From an uncultured bacterium (lineage in GTDB: Bacteria > Bacteroidota > Ignavibacteria > Kapaibacteriales > UBA4661), in NCBI GenBank assembly GCA_937899715.1, contig CALCNX010000050.1, positions 104,185 to 168,184 on the forward strand: 64,000 bases of DNA, read 5' to 3'. A program made the position numbers and the translations under genes. Under the pieces are notes generated by a model, which ran no database searches, was not told where the DNA came from, and worked only from the letters and a program-made list of their open reading frames with translations. Of the stretch, positions 50,022 to 59,290 are shown piece after piece (positions within the stretch are counted from its first letter, which is position 1; each line of letters starts with the position of its first letter).

Positions 50022-50843
50022 TCACTTTTTCGGAGGGTCTTTTTTCGTGGAGTCCTGTACAGGTGCGGGTGTAGGTAAAGGCTTTTTCGTAGAATCTTGC
50101 GGCTGCCCAAGTTTTAAGTCTTTGGCAGCGTCTTTGAATTCTTTTTCCCCTTCTTTTACGATGTCCTCAGCCGCTTTTTTAGCATCATCAGCCATTTTGC
50201 TGATGCGGCGGCGGATATTCGACGGCGAAAGTTCCTGCCGTGCTTTGCTGATTTCTCGTTCGATTTTGTCAATCGCCTCGTTCAGTTTTGCCTTGATGTC
50301 GTCGGTAAATAAGCCAAGTTTGTCCATTGCTTTTGCCGTGATGTCGTAGCGCGGGTTGGCATAGAGAATGGGCTGTGTGCTTTTGTCCCAGACGTAATCG
50401 TAGTTTTCCGTGATAGCCACTTCTTGAATGGCGGCTGCAATTTTTGCTTCCACCGGACGCATGATATTTGCTGCCTCAGTATCAAATGTGCCGCCGGAAT
50501 TGAAAGTCTTGCGGATAAATTCTTCGCGGTCGGCACGGCGCTTTTGGAGCAGTTGTTCACGGTCTCGTAGCTCGGACTCGCTCCAGATGAGGCGCTTTTT
50601 CTGAATTTCTATCTCCAACGCTTGAATTTGAAGGAGTTGGTCGTCCGCCTGTTTTTTCCAATCCGCCACAAGCGATTCTATACGCTGTTTGGCAGTTTGG
50701 TATTCGGGAAACCGCTCACGGATAGTATTCGAGTTCACAAACGCCACCTTCGGCACTTGCGCAAACAGCACAGAACCATAGAAAAAACCGACAAGCACAC
50801 AGACAAAAGCCTGATGATAACGCATCTTCCAAAGAATGTTCAT
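50022..50843 (-). CDS. OmpH/Skp-family periplasmic chaperone, extended
   Basis: A 273-residue protein, longer than typical Skp (about 160-180). A signal peptide (HQAFVCVLVGFFYGSVLFA) is followed by VPKVAFVNSNTIRERFPEYQ, the OmpH N-terminal strand, then long coiled-coil arms (SLVADWKKQADDQLLQIQAL) and a beta-strand return (YDYVWDKSTQPILYAN). About 110 extra C-terminal residues are Lys/Glu-rich and end in repeated QDSTKKPLPTP / QDSTKKDPPKK units. Probably holds unfolded outer-membrane proteins on their way to BamA. ATGs at 50825 and 50846 are alternatives. Last gene of the uppS-bamA-ompH-ompH operon. Confidence 0.85.
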   Translation of the reverse strand: MNILWKMRYHQAFVCVLVGFFYGSVLFAQVPKVAFVNSNTIRERFPEYQTAKQRIESLVADWKKQADDQLLQIQALEIEIQKKRLIWSESELRDREQLLQKRRADREEFIRKTFNSGGTFDTEAANIMRPVEAKIAAAIQEVAITENYDYVWDKSTQPILYANPRYDITAKAMDKLGLFTDDIKAKLNEAIDKIEREISKARQELSPSNIRRRISKMADDAKKAAEDIVKEGEKEFKDAAKDLKLGQPQDSTKKPLPTPAPVQDSTKKDPPKK

Positions 50844-51037
50844 CATAAAATCACAGCAAAAAAAGTGAAACAACAAATGCACCAACGACAGAAAAAGCCA
50901 AAGCACGGCAATACTGATTGCATCGGCTTTGGCTTTCAACTGTGTAGCAAAGTGTTTCGATAAATGCTTGAAACCGTTCTACAAATTATGAGTCGTTTGG
51001 GGCGCGAACACGTGAGTTCGCACACTTCTTACTTATT

Positions 51038-51574
51038 TTACTTATTGCGCTTGAGTTTGTCCAGAACGCGGAAGGTAATGTCGAGTTCTTCATCGAAATA
51101 GACAAACGCCGGTGTTTCCATGACAGCAGAAAGTTTCTCTGTTTTAGCAACATCTTTAATAGCAGCCTGAACACGCTTGCGAATAGGAGCAAGGAGTTCT
51201 TCTTGAAGAGCCGCAAGTTCGCCTTGGTTACCAAGTTTTTCTTCGCGGTAGCGCATAAAACGCTCTTGAATGGCTTTCAAGCGCTCTTCTTCTTTGGTTT
51301 TTGCATCAGCAGCCATCATAGCTTTTTGCTTGTCGTAGCCTTCAAGCGCTTGGAGATAATCTTTTTGAATGGTTTCCAGTGTGTCGCGGTATTTTTTGCC
51401 GGACTCTTGGAGTTTTTCTTGCGCTTCTTTTGCTTCAGGAAGCTGCGCAACGATTTTCTGAGAATCTACGACACCGATTTTGAATGCACCAGCCGCGCCG
51501 GATGCTTTTTGTGCGTAGCTTGGGGTAACAAATGCCACCGCAGCCAGAATTGCTGCGCTTACAAGATATTTCAT
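51038..51574 (-). CDS. OmpH/Skp-family periplasmic chaperone
   Basis: A 178-residue Skp-like chaperone. Signal peptide MKYLVSAAILAAVAFVTPSYA, then the strand FKIGVVDSQKIVAQLPEAKE, a helical hairpin (about residues 50-140) and the closing strand KLSAVMETPAFVYFDEELDI. Length is normal. It should trap unfolded outer-membrane proteins in the periplasm as a trimer. The ATG at 51574 is set by the signal peptide. It follows bamA by 165 bp and precedes a second, longer OmpH-like gene, the usual paralogue pair in this phylum. Confidence 0.92.
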   Translation of the reverse strand: MKYLVSAAILAAVAFVTPSYAQKASGAAGAFKIGVVDSQKIVAQLPEAKEAQEKLQESGKKYRDTLETIQKDYLQALEGYDKQKAMMAADAKTKEEERLKAIQERFMRYREEKLGNQGELAALQEELLAPIRKRVQAAIKDVAKTEKLSAVMETPAFVYFDEELDITFRVLDKLKRNK

Positions 51575-51738
51575 AATATAATAAAGAGTTAAACTGTGAA
51601 CAAGAAATTGTGTGCGAATAATACGTGCAAATTGCAAAGACTTCTAATTTACAACACCAAAAGCGCTTTGCCAAATTCTTTCCGCACATTTCGTGTTTTG
51701 ATAACGGCTTTGTGCGAAAAAGTTTAACGGCACGGCTC

Positions 51739-54285
51739 TTATCGTCCAAATTGGAAGTGGAAGCGCCAGCCCGGTGATGTTCCGTTGCTGTCGCCCACGC
51801 GCGTACCGTCCAAGCCTAAGATAGGGTCAAAACCGTAGGCATAGTCAAAGCCCAAAAGACCAATGGGGTTGATCAAAAAGCGTACGCCCACGCCCGCAGA
51901 GCGCTTCAAATCGAAAGGGTTGACGTGATTGATTCTATCCCACACATTACCAGCCTCCACAAATGCCATCGCATAAATGGGAACGGGATTGAGTGTAACG
52001 GCAAAACGAAGTTCAGCGTTGAGTAACATCATTGCGTGTCCACCTTGTGGTTGCAGCCCTTGCGGAGTACCCTCTGCCGGAAGGCGAGGACCAATTTGAC
52101 GGTCAGGATAGCCGCGAAGTGGTGTAATAGCGTAACCGCCCAAAACAGTACCACCCATGTAGTATAACTCAAGCGGTGGAATAAGCTCAGTAGCAGGATT
52201 TAAGCCCGTCACGTAGCCAAAATCTGCGTTCAGGCGGAGTGTAAGGCGGTTCTGCTCGGCAATTTGCAAAATCGGCGTATAGCTTTCTAAGGTAAGCTGA
52301 TTTTTGAAATAATCCATTTGCCCAATACCAATCGAGCCGCCTGCAATCTTTGTTGCAAGGACAAACCGTGAGCCTTCGGTCGGGAACATCCCGTTATCAA
52401 TACTAATGCGTGAAATCGTTTGGCTGAGGGCAAATTCCAAGCCCTGTGCGTAGACGGTATTCAATGTTGATGCACCGGTCAATGCGCGGTTATTCAAGCC
52501 TTGTAGCACCCAGTCAGCACGGAAGAAGTCATCGGGCCAGCGCAAGCGGCGACCGATATTCAGCGAAGCGCCTGTACGCTGATTATTGTAAAAATAATTC
52601 TGTGTGTCGAAGACGTTGAAACCAAGTGTTGTTGGCTCGTCGAAGAGCCACGGTTCAGTGAGTCCCAGCGTAAAGGTACTGAGCGCACCGCCGGCAAAGG
52701 TACTATTTACGCCCAAACTACCGCTATTGCTAAAGCCACCGCCACGCTCATAATTCAGGTTGAAAATTTGTCCGCCGCCGCCTTGAAGCGGTTCGGCTAC
52801 GGAGAAATTGTTCAATGTAATACCGACCGAGCCGGTAAAACCAAACGCTCCGGCATAGCCAAACGACGCATTAAACGTGTCGTTGGAGCGCTCTTCCACC
52901 TTGAAGGTCACATCTACTTGCGAGTTGTCCGCAAGTTTCACATCAGGACGGAGTTTTTCCTGATTGAAAAAGTTCAACTGCCCCAGAAAGCGCACAGAAC
53001 GGATAATGGCAGCGCGGTTGAAGAAGTCGCCCGGACGCACATACAGCTCACGGCGAATAACTTTGTCCTTCGTTTTGGTATTGCCTTCAATTTCTACGCG
53101 GCGAATCGTGAACTGATTGCGCTCAAAGACTTTTACGACAATATCCACCGAATCCGGCGCAACGCGCTTTTCTTCTTTCTCTACGCGGGCTGTCAGGTAG
53201 CCGTTATTCATGTACAGCGAAGCCACATCGTTTTGTTCTTCGTTGCCCTGTAAGTTTTTGTCGAATTTATCGGCATTGTAAAGGTCACCTTTTTGCATCT
53301 GCAAACGATATTCCAGATAAAGCGAAGGAAATACCAAATTTCCTTCAAAGGAGATATTGCGAATATAGACTTTCTGCCCTTCATCTACTTTGATTCGGAT
53401 GTCCACGCTTTCAAGCGAATCGTTGAACGCAAGCGAATCACCAAGCATCTGTGCGTCAATATAGCCGTTCTTACGGTAGAACGTCATGAGTTTCTCATTT
53501 TTGTCTTTTTCGTACTTTTTCTGCTCAAACTTATTATTCTTCCAAATCTCCCACCATTGCTTTGTTTTAGTATCCTCGAAAGAGCTTGCTATTTCAGCAT
53601 CAGTGAAGTGTTTAGCACCTGGAAAAACGATGGAATTGACGTAGAACGTAACACTTTCCTTAATGTCCAGCACGATGCGATAGACGTTGAGCGTGTCGGT
53701 GGCTTCCTTCCGCACTTCGACTTTCGCAAATGGCTTACTTTCTTTATCGTATAGTTGCTTGACTGCTTTGCGCCCAAGTTCGAGGTCGTAGGGTGTGAAT
53801 ACATCACCCTCCTTTTTATCGAATGCCTTGAGAATGTCTTTATTACTGATTGCAGAATTTCCGTTGATTTTGAAGGTTCCGATGCGTGTTGCTTCTTTCA
53901 CTTTTACATTCAGATAGACCCCTGTGCCGTCGAAAGTAACGCGGTCAACAACCACATCCACATCCGAGTATTGACGACGCTTCCAGAGGCTTTTGATAGC
54001 ATCCTGAATCCGTCCGCCGCGAGCATCGATAAAATCGCCCACTTCCAAACCTGCATAGAACAGCACCGAAGCTGTATCCACAGGAGTCGGCGACTCCACG
54101 CGCAAGCCTAAAATCTTGATGGGAACGGGCTTTTGTTGCTGGCGTTGCTGCTGCTGTTGAGAAGGAAGCTGTGCAAAAGTAGCAACTGAAGAAAGAAGAG
54201 CCGCAAGGGTGATGAATGCAAGAAACGGCACGACGTGGCGTTGGGCATCACGCTGAGAAAGAAAGGCAAATAAGAAACGAAACAT
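51739..54285 (-). CDS. bamA: Outer membrane protein assembly factor BamA
   Basis: An 848-residue Omp85 protein. A signal peptide (LAFITLAALLSSVATFA) is followed by a Gln-rich stretch, then POTRA domains (IKILGLRVESPTPVDTASVL, ATRIGTFKINGNSAISNKDI, YIRNISFEGNLVFPSLYLEY, IRRVEIEGNTKTKDKVIRRE) over about residues 55-470, and a 16-strand barrel to the end. The conserved loop 6 motif appears as TPLRGYPD near 723. It inserts beta-barrel proteins into the outer membrane. Located between uppS (76 bp upstream) and ompH, the conserved envelope-assembly order. Confidence 0.96.
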   Translation of the reverse strand: MFRFLFAFLSQRDAQRHVVPFLAFITLAALLSSVATFAQLPSQQQQQRQQQKPVPIKILGLRVESPTPVDTASVLFYAGLEVGDFIDARGGRIQDAIKSLWKRRQYSDVDVVVDRVTFDGTGVYLNVKVKEATRIGTFKINGNSAISNKDILKAFDKKEGDVFTPYDLELGRKAVKQLYDKESKPFAKVEVRKEATDTLNVYRIVLDIKESVTFYVNSIVFPGAKHFTDAEIASSFEDTKTKQWWEIWKNNKFEQKKYEKDKNEKLMTFYRKNGYIDAQMLGDSLAFNDSLESVDIRIKVDEGQKVYIRNISFEGNLVFPSLYLEYRLQMQKGDLYNADKFDKNLQGNEEQNDVASLYMNNGYLTARVEKEEKRVAPDSVDIVVKVFERNQFTIRRVEIEGNTKTKDKVIRRELYVRPGDFFNRAAIIRSVRFLGQLNFFNQEKLRPDVKLADNSQVDVTFKVEERSNDTFNASFGYAGAFGFTGSVGITLNNFSVAEPLQGGGGQIFNLNYERGGGFSNSGSLGVNSTFAGGALSTFTLGLTEPWLFDEPTTLGFNVFDTQNYFYNNQRTGASLNIGRRLRWPDDFFRADWVLQGLNNRALTGASTLNTVYAQGLEFALSQTISRISIDNGMFPTEGSRFVLATKIAGGSIGIGQMDYFKNQLTLESYTPILQIAEQNRLTLRLNADFGYVTGLNPATELIPPLELYYMGGTVLGGYAITPLRGYPDRQIGPRLPAEGTPQGLQPQGGHAMMLLNAELRFAVTLNPVPIYAMAFVEAGNVWDRINHVNPFDLKRSAGVGVRFLINPIGLLGFDYAYGFDPILGLDGTRVGDSNGTSPGWRFHFQFGR

Positions 54286-54360
54286 ACAGGAATGGTCAAA
54301 GTGGATAGTTATGGATAACAGATAACAAAAGCAGTTCGTTATTAGCTGGTTGGCAATCTT

Positions 54361-55200
54361 TTAAGAGCGAAGCGCATTGAGCATTCGCTTGAGTGAATTT
54401 GTCTCCGGCGCATCGCTTTTTTCGTCAATGATTTGCTGTGAAGTTTTTCCGAAGCGGCGTTCGCGTCCAAGATAATTTGCAACTGCTTCGTAAAGATCGT
54501 TTCGGCGGAAATCGGGCCAGTTTTTATCGGTAACGTAAAGTTCCGAGTATGCCAGTTCCCAGAGTAAAAAGTTGCTGAGACGCATCTCGCCACTTGTGCG
54601 GATAAGCAAATCGGGGTCGGGCGTGGCGTGCGTCTGCAAATACGTCGCAAAGCGCTCTTCAGTAATATCTTCGGGCGAGAGCTTGCCGCGCCGCACGTCT
54701 AGTGAAGCCATCTGCACTGCTCGCACGATGTCCCAACGGGCGCTGTATGACAAGGCAAGCGTGAGCGTGAGCCCGGCATTGTTTTTCATCGTTTCCATGC
54801 ACTCGAAAAGCTGCTTTTGGACGTTCTTCGGAAGTGCATTGATTTTACCAATGGCTTGCAAACGGACATTGTTTTTGTGCAATTCGTCCAGTTCCGAGCG
54901 AAGATAGTGCAGCAGTAAATCCATCAGCACCGTTACTTCCATGCGAGGTCTGCGCCAATTCTCCATCGAAAAAGCATAGAGCGTCAGGTGTTTTACGCCC
55001 AGCAGCGATGCCGATTCGACAATATCCCGCACGGAGTTGATTCCTTCGCGGTGTCCTTGTGTGCGCGTCAGTGAGCGCTCTTCCGCCCAGCGTCCGTTGC
55101 CGTCCATGATGATGGCGATGTGCTCCGGCATTTTGCCCAGAGCGCATAATTCCTGCTGAAGCAGTTTGTCATCTGCGGTTTGTGATGCTACCCAATTCAC
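54361..55200 (-). CDS. uppS: Isoprenyl transferase (undecaprenyl diphosphate synthase)
   Basis: A 279-residue cis-prenyltransferase that makes the C55 lipid carrier for cell-wall sugars. Motif 1 HIAIIMDGNGRWAEER contains the catalytic Asp (about 33); LTLYAFSMENWRRP and the C-terminal DLLIRTSGEMRLSNFLLWEL with the late RERRFG are canonical. An N-terminal extension of ~23 residues precedes MPEHIAII; the ATG at that Met is an alternative start. First gene of the envelope operon with bamA and two ompH-like genes. Confidence 0.96.
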   Translation of the reverse strand: MNWVASQTADDKLLQQELCALGKMPEHIAIIMDGNGRWAEERSLTRTQGHREGINSVRDIVESASLLGVKHLTLYAFSMENWRRPRMEVTVLMDLLLHYLRSELDELHKNNVRLQAIGKINALPKNVQKQLFECMETMKNNAGLTLTLALSYSARWDIVRAVQMASLDVRRGKLSPEDITEERFATYLQTHATPDPDLLIRTSGEMRLSNFLLWELAYSELYVTDKNWPDFRRNDLYEAVANYLGRERRFGKTSQQIIDEKSDAPETNSLKRMLNALRS

Positions 55201-55569
55201 ACGGTCTTCTCCTAAAAAATTGACAAAAAGAGACTTGCAAGTTACGACTTTTTTGTGAGCAATAAGGTAGATTTTTTTCGATACGCAGTGCGAAAAAGAT
55301 TTTTTTTGAAATGCTTTTGCGATGTTGTTGTACCGCTACGGCACTATTTAGACGCGTAAAATAGCACATTTTAGCGGTTGCGCAGCTATGGTGAAATGTT
55401 AAAAAATGTGAATGTCGGTGCATAGGAATGATAAATGAAAAACATTGTGCAAGGCGCTTCACCGCAAGCGGCAGAGATATGCGGAAAAACCGTCAAAATT
55501 CGGGCTTTTTTGTAGATTCTTTTGTATATTCGCTAGCCTTTTCTTTGCTTCCAATCCAATGTTCAAGCC
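55201..55569. other. 369-bp AT-rich divergent intergenic region
   Basis: No gene, RNA or strong hairpin seen. It should hold the divergent promoters of uppS (minus) and the secreted protein (plus). Confidence 0.5.
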
Positions 55570-56430
55570 ATGAAAACATATCTCCCCATACTTATTGTCT
55601 TTATCGGTATTGTCTCTCCACTTGGGGCACAGGAAACGATTTGGAATTTGAAAGTGGGGAATAAGTTTGTTTATGAAACACGCCAAGTTTCGTGGCTAGG
55701 AGTCCTGCAATATAGTATAAAAGAAGTTGTTGCTGAACGTACTATTAACGGTAAACGCTATGCAGTCGTCCGATATAAATCGTATAGAGAAAATGGTAAT
55801 CCTCTTGATGAAGATTCTATCAGCATTATGAGGGCGCAAGGATTCAATTTATATAGTTGGTCGGAGCCTAGTAATGAGGAATTTCTGATTTTCAGCGATA
55901 GGTTCACATCAAGCACTTTTTTTCATATCACAACACAGAAAGATACTGTTTTTGGTGTCCCGGTTAATAGCTATTTCAGTATTTCCAGCGTTAGTGGCGC
56001 GGTATGCCAACGCTTTGAAAACTATTCATCTACTTTTGGCAAGACAGAAAAAGGTTTAAGTTGTTGGCGTGCACAGAATAATATATATAGTTCATTATGC
56101 GCAGCATTGATAGATGGGAAAATATATGGCGACTCGTCCAAATTTCTGCAATTTGCATCAGTTTCATCGGCACCTGAAATATCTCTTGCCCTTGCTCCGA
56201 ACCCTTTCGTATCAGATTTAACTATCTCTTGGAATCAAAGCGGTGAAGCCGAAATAGAAATACTCGACGTTTTAGGGCGAATAATGAGGCAATTCCATGT
56301 TCGCCCGTACGAACAATTTAGGTGGGACGGTACGGATAATAATGGTTTAGCGGTGAATATAGGTCTGTATTGGCTTCGCATCAAGACAGCAACAACGCTC
56401 AATGTAATTAAAATTCTCAAAACTCCATAG
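55570..56430 (+). CDS. Secreted protein with C-terminal sorting-type domain
   Basis: A 286-residue protein with a signal peptide (MKTYLPILIVFIGIVSPLGA). The mature N-terminal ~190 residues are beta-rich (WNLKVGNKFVYETRQVSW) and contain two cysteines that could pair (AVCQRFENY, LSCWRAQN). The C-terminal ~85 residues (LALAPNPFVSDLTISWNQSG, LDVLGRIMRQF, GLYWLRIKT) are a T9SS type A or FlgD-Ig-like sorting module. The whole gene is clearly AT-rich compared with acnA next door, suggesting separate ancestry. Function unknown; surface or secreted location inferred. Confidence 0.8.
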   Translation: MKTYLPILIVFIGIVSPLGAQETIWNLKVGNKFVYETRQVSWLGVLQYSIKEVVAERTINGKRYAVVRYKSYRENGNPLDEDSISIMRAQGFNLYSWSEPSNEEFLIFSDRFTSSTFFHITTQKDTVFGVPVNSYFSISSVSGAVCQRFENYSSTFGKTEKGLSCWRAQNNIYSSLCAALIDGKIYGDSSKFLQFASVSSAPEISLALAPNPFVSDLTISWNQSGEAEIEILDVLGRIMRQFHVRPYEQFRWDGTDNNGLAVNIGLYWLRIKTATTLNVIKILKTP

Positions 56431-56503
56431 AAACCTCATAAAAGCTCAACTTTACGATATTTCACAACACACCCTTTTCTCAACCATTCAAACTCTCTCC
56501 ATT

Positions 56504-59212
56504 ATGAGCCAAGCGCAATCTCCCTATCGTATCGCCGCAAGCCTCCAAGCAGGCGGCAAGACGCATCAATACTTCGATTTGAAGGCATTGGACGCGAAAT
56601 ATGGCGGCAAAGTCTCGAAACTGCCGTTTTCGATTCGTATTCTTCTCGAAAACGCCATTCGCAACTTTGACGACCTCGCTACCACCACCGCCCACATCGA
56701 AACGATTCTCAACTGGCAGCCAAAACCGCCCGAAGAGGAGATTCCCTATATGCCCGCACGGGTGCTGATGCAAGATTTCACGGGTGTTCCGGCTGTTGTG
56801 GATATTGCTTCCATTCGCGCCGAATACGCCCGTAAAGGCGGCAATCCCGACGACGTGAACCCGCTTATCCCCGTTGATTTGGTCATTGACCACTCCGTGA
56901 TGGTAGATTACTACGGCACTCCCGACGCGCTCAACCAAAACGTGGAAGTTGAGTACGAGCGCAATATGGAGCGCTATCAATTCCTGAAATGGGCGCAAAA
57001 AGGCTTCCGTAATTTCTCCGTTGTGCCGCCCGGCATGGGCATTTGCCACCAAGTAAATTTGGAATACCTTGCGCACGGCGTAATTTCGCGTGATGGTTAT
57101 GCCTTCCCCGACACGCTTGTCGGCACAGACTCGCATACACCCATGGTGAACGGTATCGGCGTGATTGGCTGGGGTGTTGGGGGCATCGAGGCAGAAGCGG
57201 CGTTGCTTGGGCAGCCCTCGTTTTTCCTTATTCCGGAGGTGATTGGTCTTCGCTTAACGGGCAAAATGCCGCTCGGCACAACCGCCACCGACCTTGTGCT
57301 CACCATTACGCGCCTTCTGCGCGATTACGGCGTGGTGAATAAATTTGTGGAAGTTTTTGGTCCGGGGCTGGACAACCTCTCCGTTACCGACCGCGCAACC
57401 ATCAGCAATATGTCGCCGGAGTTCGGCTGCACCGTTACCTACTTCCCCATTGACACGCGGACGCTGGAATACCTGACCAAATCTGGTCGCCCAGCCGAAC
57501 AAGTTGATTTGGTTGAGAAATATGCAAAAGCAAATCTTCTCTGGCGCGAGAACGAGGACCAAATTGTCTATACGCACGTTCTGGAACTGGATATGAGCAC
57601 CGTCGAGCCGACAGTAGCAGGACCAAAGCGCCCACAGGATAAGGTGCTCATGCGCAATTTGAAAAGCACCGTTGCTTCCACACTTGATAAAACCTTCTCC
57701 CGCAGCTATGTTGAACCCCAAGACCGCAAAACAGGTGAACTCAACGGACACGTGCGCTCGCTGAACGTGGAAGGCGAAAACTTCAAGCTGGAAGACGGCT
57801 CGGTGGTGATTGCGGCTATCACGAGCTGCACCAATACCTCCAACCCCGACGTAATGATTGGCGCGGGTTTGGTGGCGAAAAAGGCTGTTGCATTGGGATT
57901 AAATGTGAAGCCTTGGGTAAAAACCAGTCTCGCACCCGGCTCGAAAGTCGTTACCGAATACCTGAAACGTGCAGGTGTGCTTGGCGACCTTGAGCAACTA
58001 CGCTTCCACGTAACGGGCTACGGCTGCACGACGTGCATCGGCAATTCGGGACCTCTGAACGCGCCTATTGCTGCGGCGATTGACAAAGGCGACTTGGCGG
58101 TAGCATCGGCACTGTCGGGAAATCGGAACTTCGAGGCGCGGGTGCATAATCAAGTCAAAATGAACTTCCTCATGTCGCCGATGCTGGTAGTGGCATTCGC
58201 GCTTGCAGGGCGCATAGATATTGACATGGAGAAGGAACCGCTTGGCGTTGGTAAAGACGGCAAACCTGTTTTCCTGAAAGATGTCTGGCCCTCGAATGAC
58301 GAAATCCACGCAGCAGTGAGCGCGGCTCTCAAAACCGAAGACTTCAAAACCCAGTACGGAAGCGCATTTGCGGGCGGCAAAGAATGGCAAGACCTCGTTG
58401 CGCCGACGGGCAAAGTTTTTGATTGGCAAGAAAGCTCAACCTACATCAAAGAATCGCCCTTCTTCAAGGATTTGCCCGAAAAACCAACCGACCCTAAAGA
58501 CATCAAAGGCGCACGTGTGCTGCTCTCGCTCGGCGACATGATTACCACCGACCACATCTCGCCCGCAGGCGGCTTCAAAGAGGGCACTCCGGCTGGGAAG
58601 TATCTGATTGGACGCGGCGTGAAAAAGGAAGATTTCAATTCCTTCGGCGCACGGCGCGGACACGATGAAGTGATGATTCGCGGCACATTTGCGAACGTCC
58701 GCATCAAAAACGCACTGGCGGACAAAGAAGGCGGCTTCACAACGTATCTGCCCGAAAACGAGCCGACAACGGTCTATGAAGCATCGGTAAAGTACAAAGC
58801 GGCGGGAATCCCGGTGATAATTTTAGCGGGCAAAGAGTACGGAAGCGGCTCCTCACGCGATTGGGCTGCAAAAGGTACGTTTTTGCTGGGTGTGCGGGCG
58901 GTCATTGCCGAAAGCTACGAGCGCATCCACCGCTCCAACCTCGTGGGCATGGGCGTTCTGCCGATGCAATACAAACCCGGACAAACCGCAGCATCGCTGG
59001 GGCTAACGGGACGCGAAACGTTTGAGATTCAAGGCATCTCGAAAGGCTTAGTGCCGCTTGAAACCTTGACTATCAAAGCCACGCGCGAAGACGGCACGAG
59101 TTTCGAGTTCCAGGTAGATTCCCGCATTGACAACAAAATTGAAGTGGAATACTACAAGCATGGTGGGATTTTGCAGTATGTGTTGCGTCAGTTTTTGGCG
59201 CGGAAGGCGTAA
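56504..59212 (+). CDS. acnA: Aconitate hydratase A
   Basis: A 902-residue aconitase interconverting citrate and isocitrate. The 4Fe-4S ligands are C442 in SCTNTSNP and C508/C511 in GYGCTTCIGNSG; substrate-loop motifs VGTDSHTPMVNGIGV and EYGSGSSRDWAAKG are intact. Length fits the AcnA/IRP family. Its last ~97 bp (59116-59212) are repeated, in diverged form, at 62962-63056, beyond an AT-rich gene cassette, so this locus has served as a recombination target. A terminator follows at 59230. Confidence 0.97.
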   Translation: MSQAQSPYRIAASLQAGGKTHQYFDLKALDAKYGGKVSKLPFSIRILLENAIRNFDDLATTTAHIETILNWQPKPPEEEIPYMPARVLMQDFTGVPAVVDIASIRAEYARKGGNPDDVNPLIPVDLVIDHSVMVDYYGTPDALNQNVEVEYERNMERYQFLKWAQKGFRNFSVVPPGMGICHQVNLEYLAHGVISRDGYAFPDTLVGTDSHTPMVNGIGVIGWGVGGIEAEAALLGQPSFFLIPEVIGLRLTGKMPLGTTATDLVLTITRLLRDYGVVNKFVEVFGPGLDNLSVTDRATISNMSPEFGCTVTYFPIDTRTLEYLTKSGRPAEQVDLVEKYAKANLLWRENEDQIVYTHVLELDMSTVEPTVAGPKRPQDKVLMRNLKSTVASTLDKTFSRSYVEPQDRKTGELNGHVRSLNVEGENFKLEDGSVVIAAITSCTNTSNPDVMIGAGLVAKKAVALGLNVKPWVKTSLAPGSKVVTEYLKRAGVLGDLEQLRFHVTGYGCTTCIGNSGPLNAPIAAAIDKGDLAVASALSGNRNFEARVHNQVKMNFLMSPMLVVAFALAGRIDIDMEKEPLGVGKDGKPVFLKDVWPSNDEIHAAVSAALKTEDFKTQYGSAFAGGKEWQDLVAPTGKVFDWQESSTYIKESPFFKDLPEKPTDPKDIKGARVLLSLGDMITTDHISPAGGFKEGTPAGKYLIGRGVKKEDFNSFGARRGHDEVMIRGTFANVRIKNALADKEGGFTTYLPENEPTTVYEASVKYKAAGIPVIILAGKEYGSGSSRDWAAKGTFLLGVRAVIAESYERIHRSNLVGMGVLPMQYKPGQTAASLGLTGRETFEIQGISKGLVPLETLTIKATREDGTSFEFQVDSRIDNKIEVEYYKHGGILQYVLRQFLARKA

Positions 59213-59229
59213 GTAATACTAAACTCAAT

Positions 59230-59280
59230 TAGGAAGTGGCTTCTCAAGTTAAGGAAGTCACTTCCTATATTTTTCTTTTT
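59230..59280 (+). terminator. Terminator downstream of acnA
   Basis: TAGGAAGTGGCTTC (59230-59243) pairs with GAAGTCACTTCCTA (59254-59267), 14 bp with one G.T, followed by a T-rich tract. Confidence 0.8.
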
Positions 59281-59290
59281 CATAAGATGT

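Noticed and set aside
55201..55569. Possible small gene or RNA in the uppS upstream gap
   Set aside because: Only short AT-rich frames without start signals and no stable hairpin were seen.
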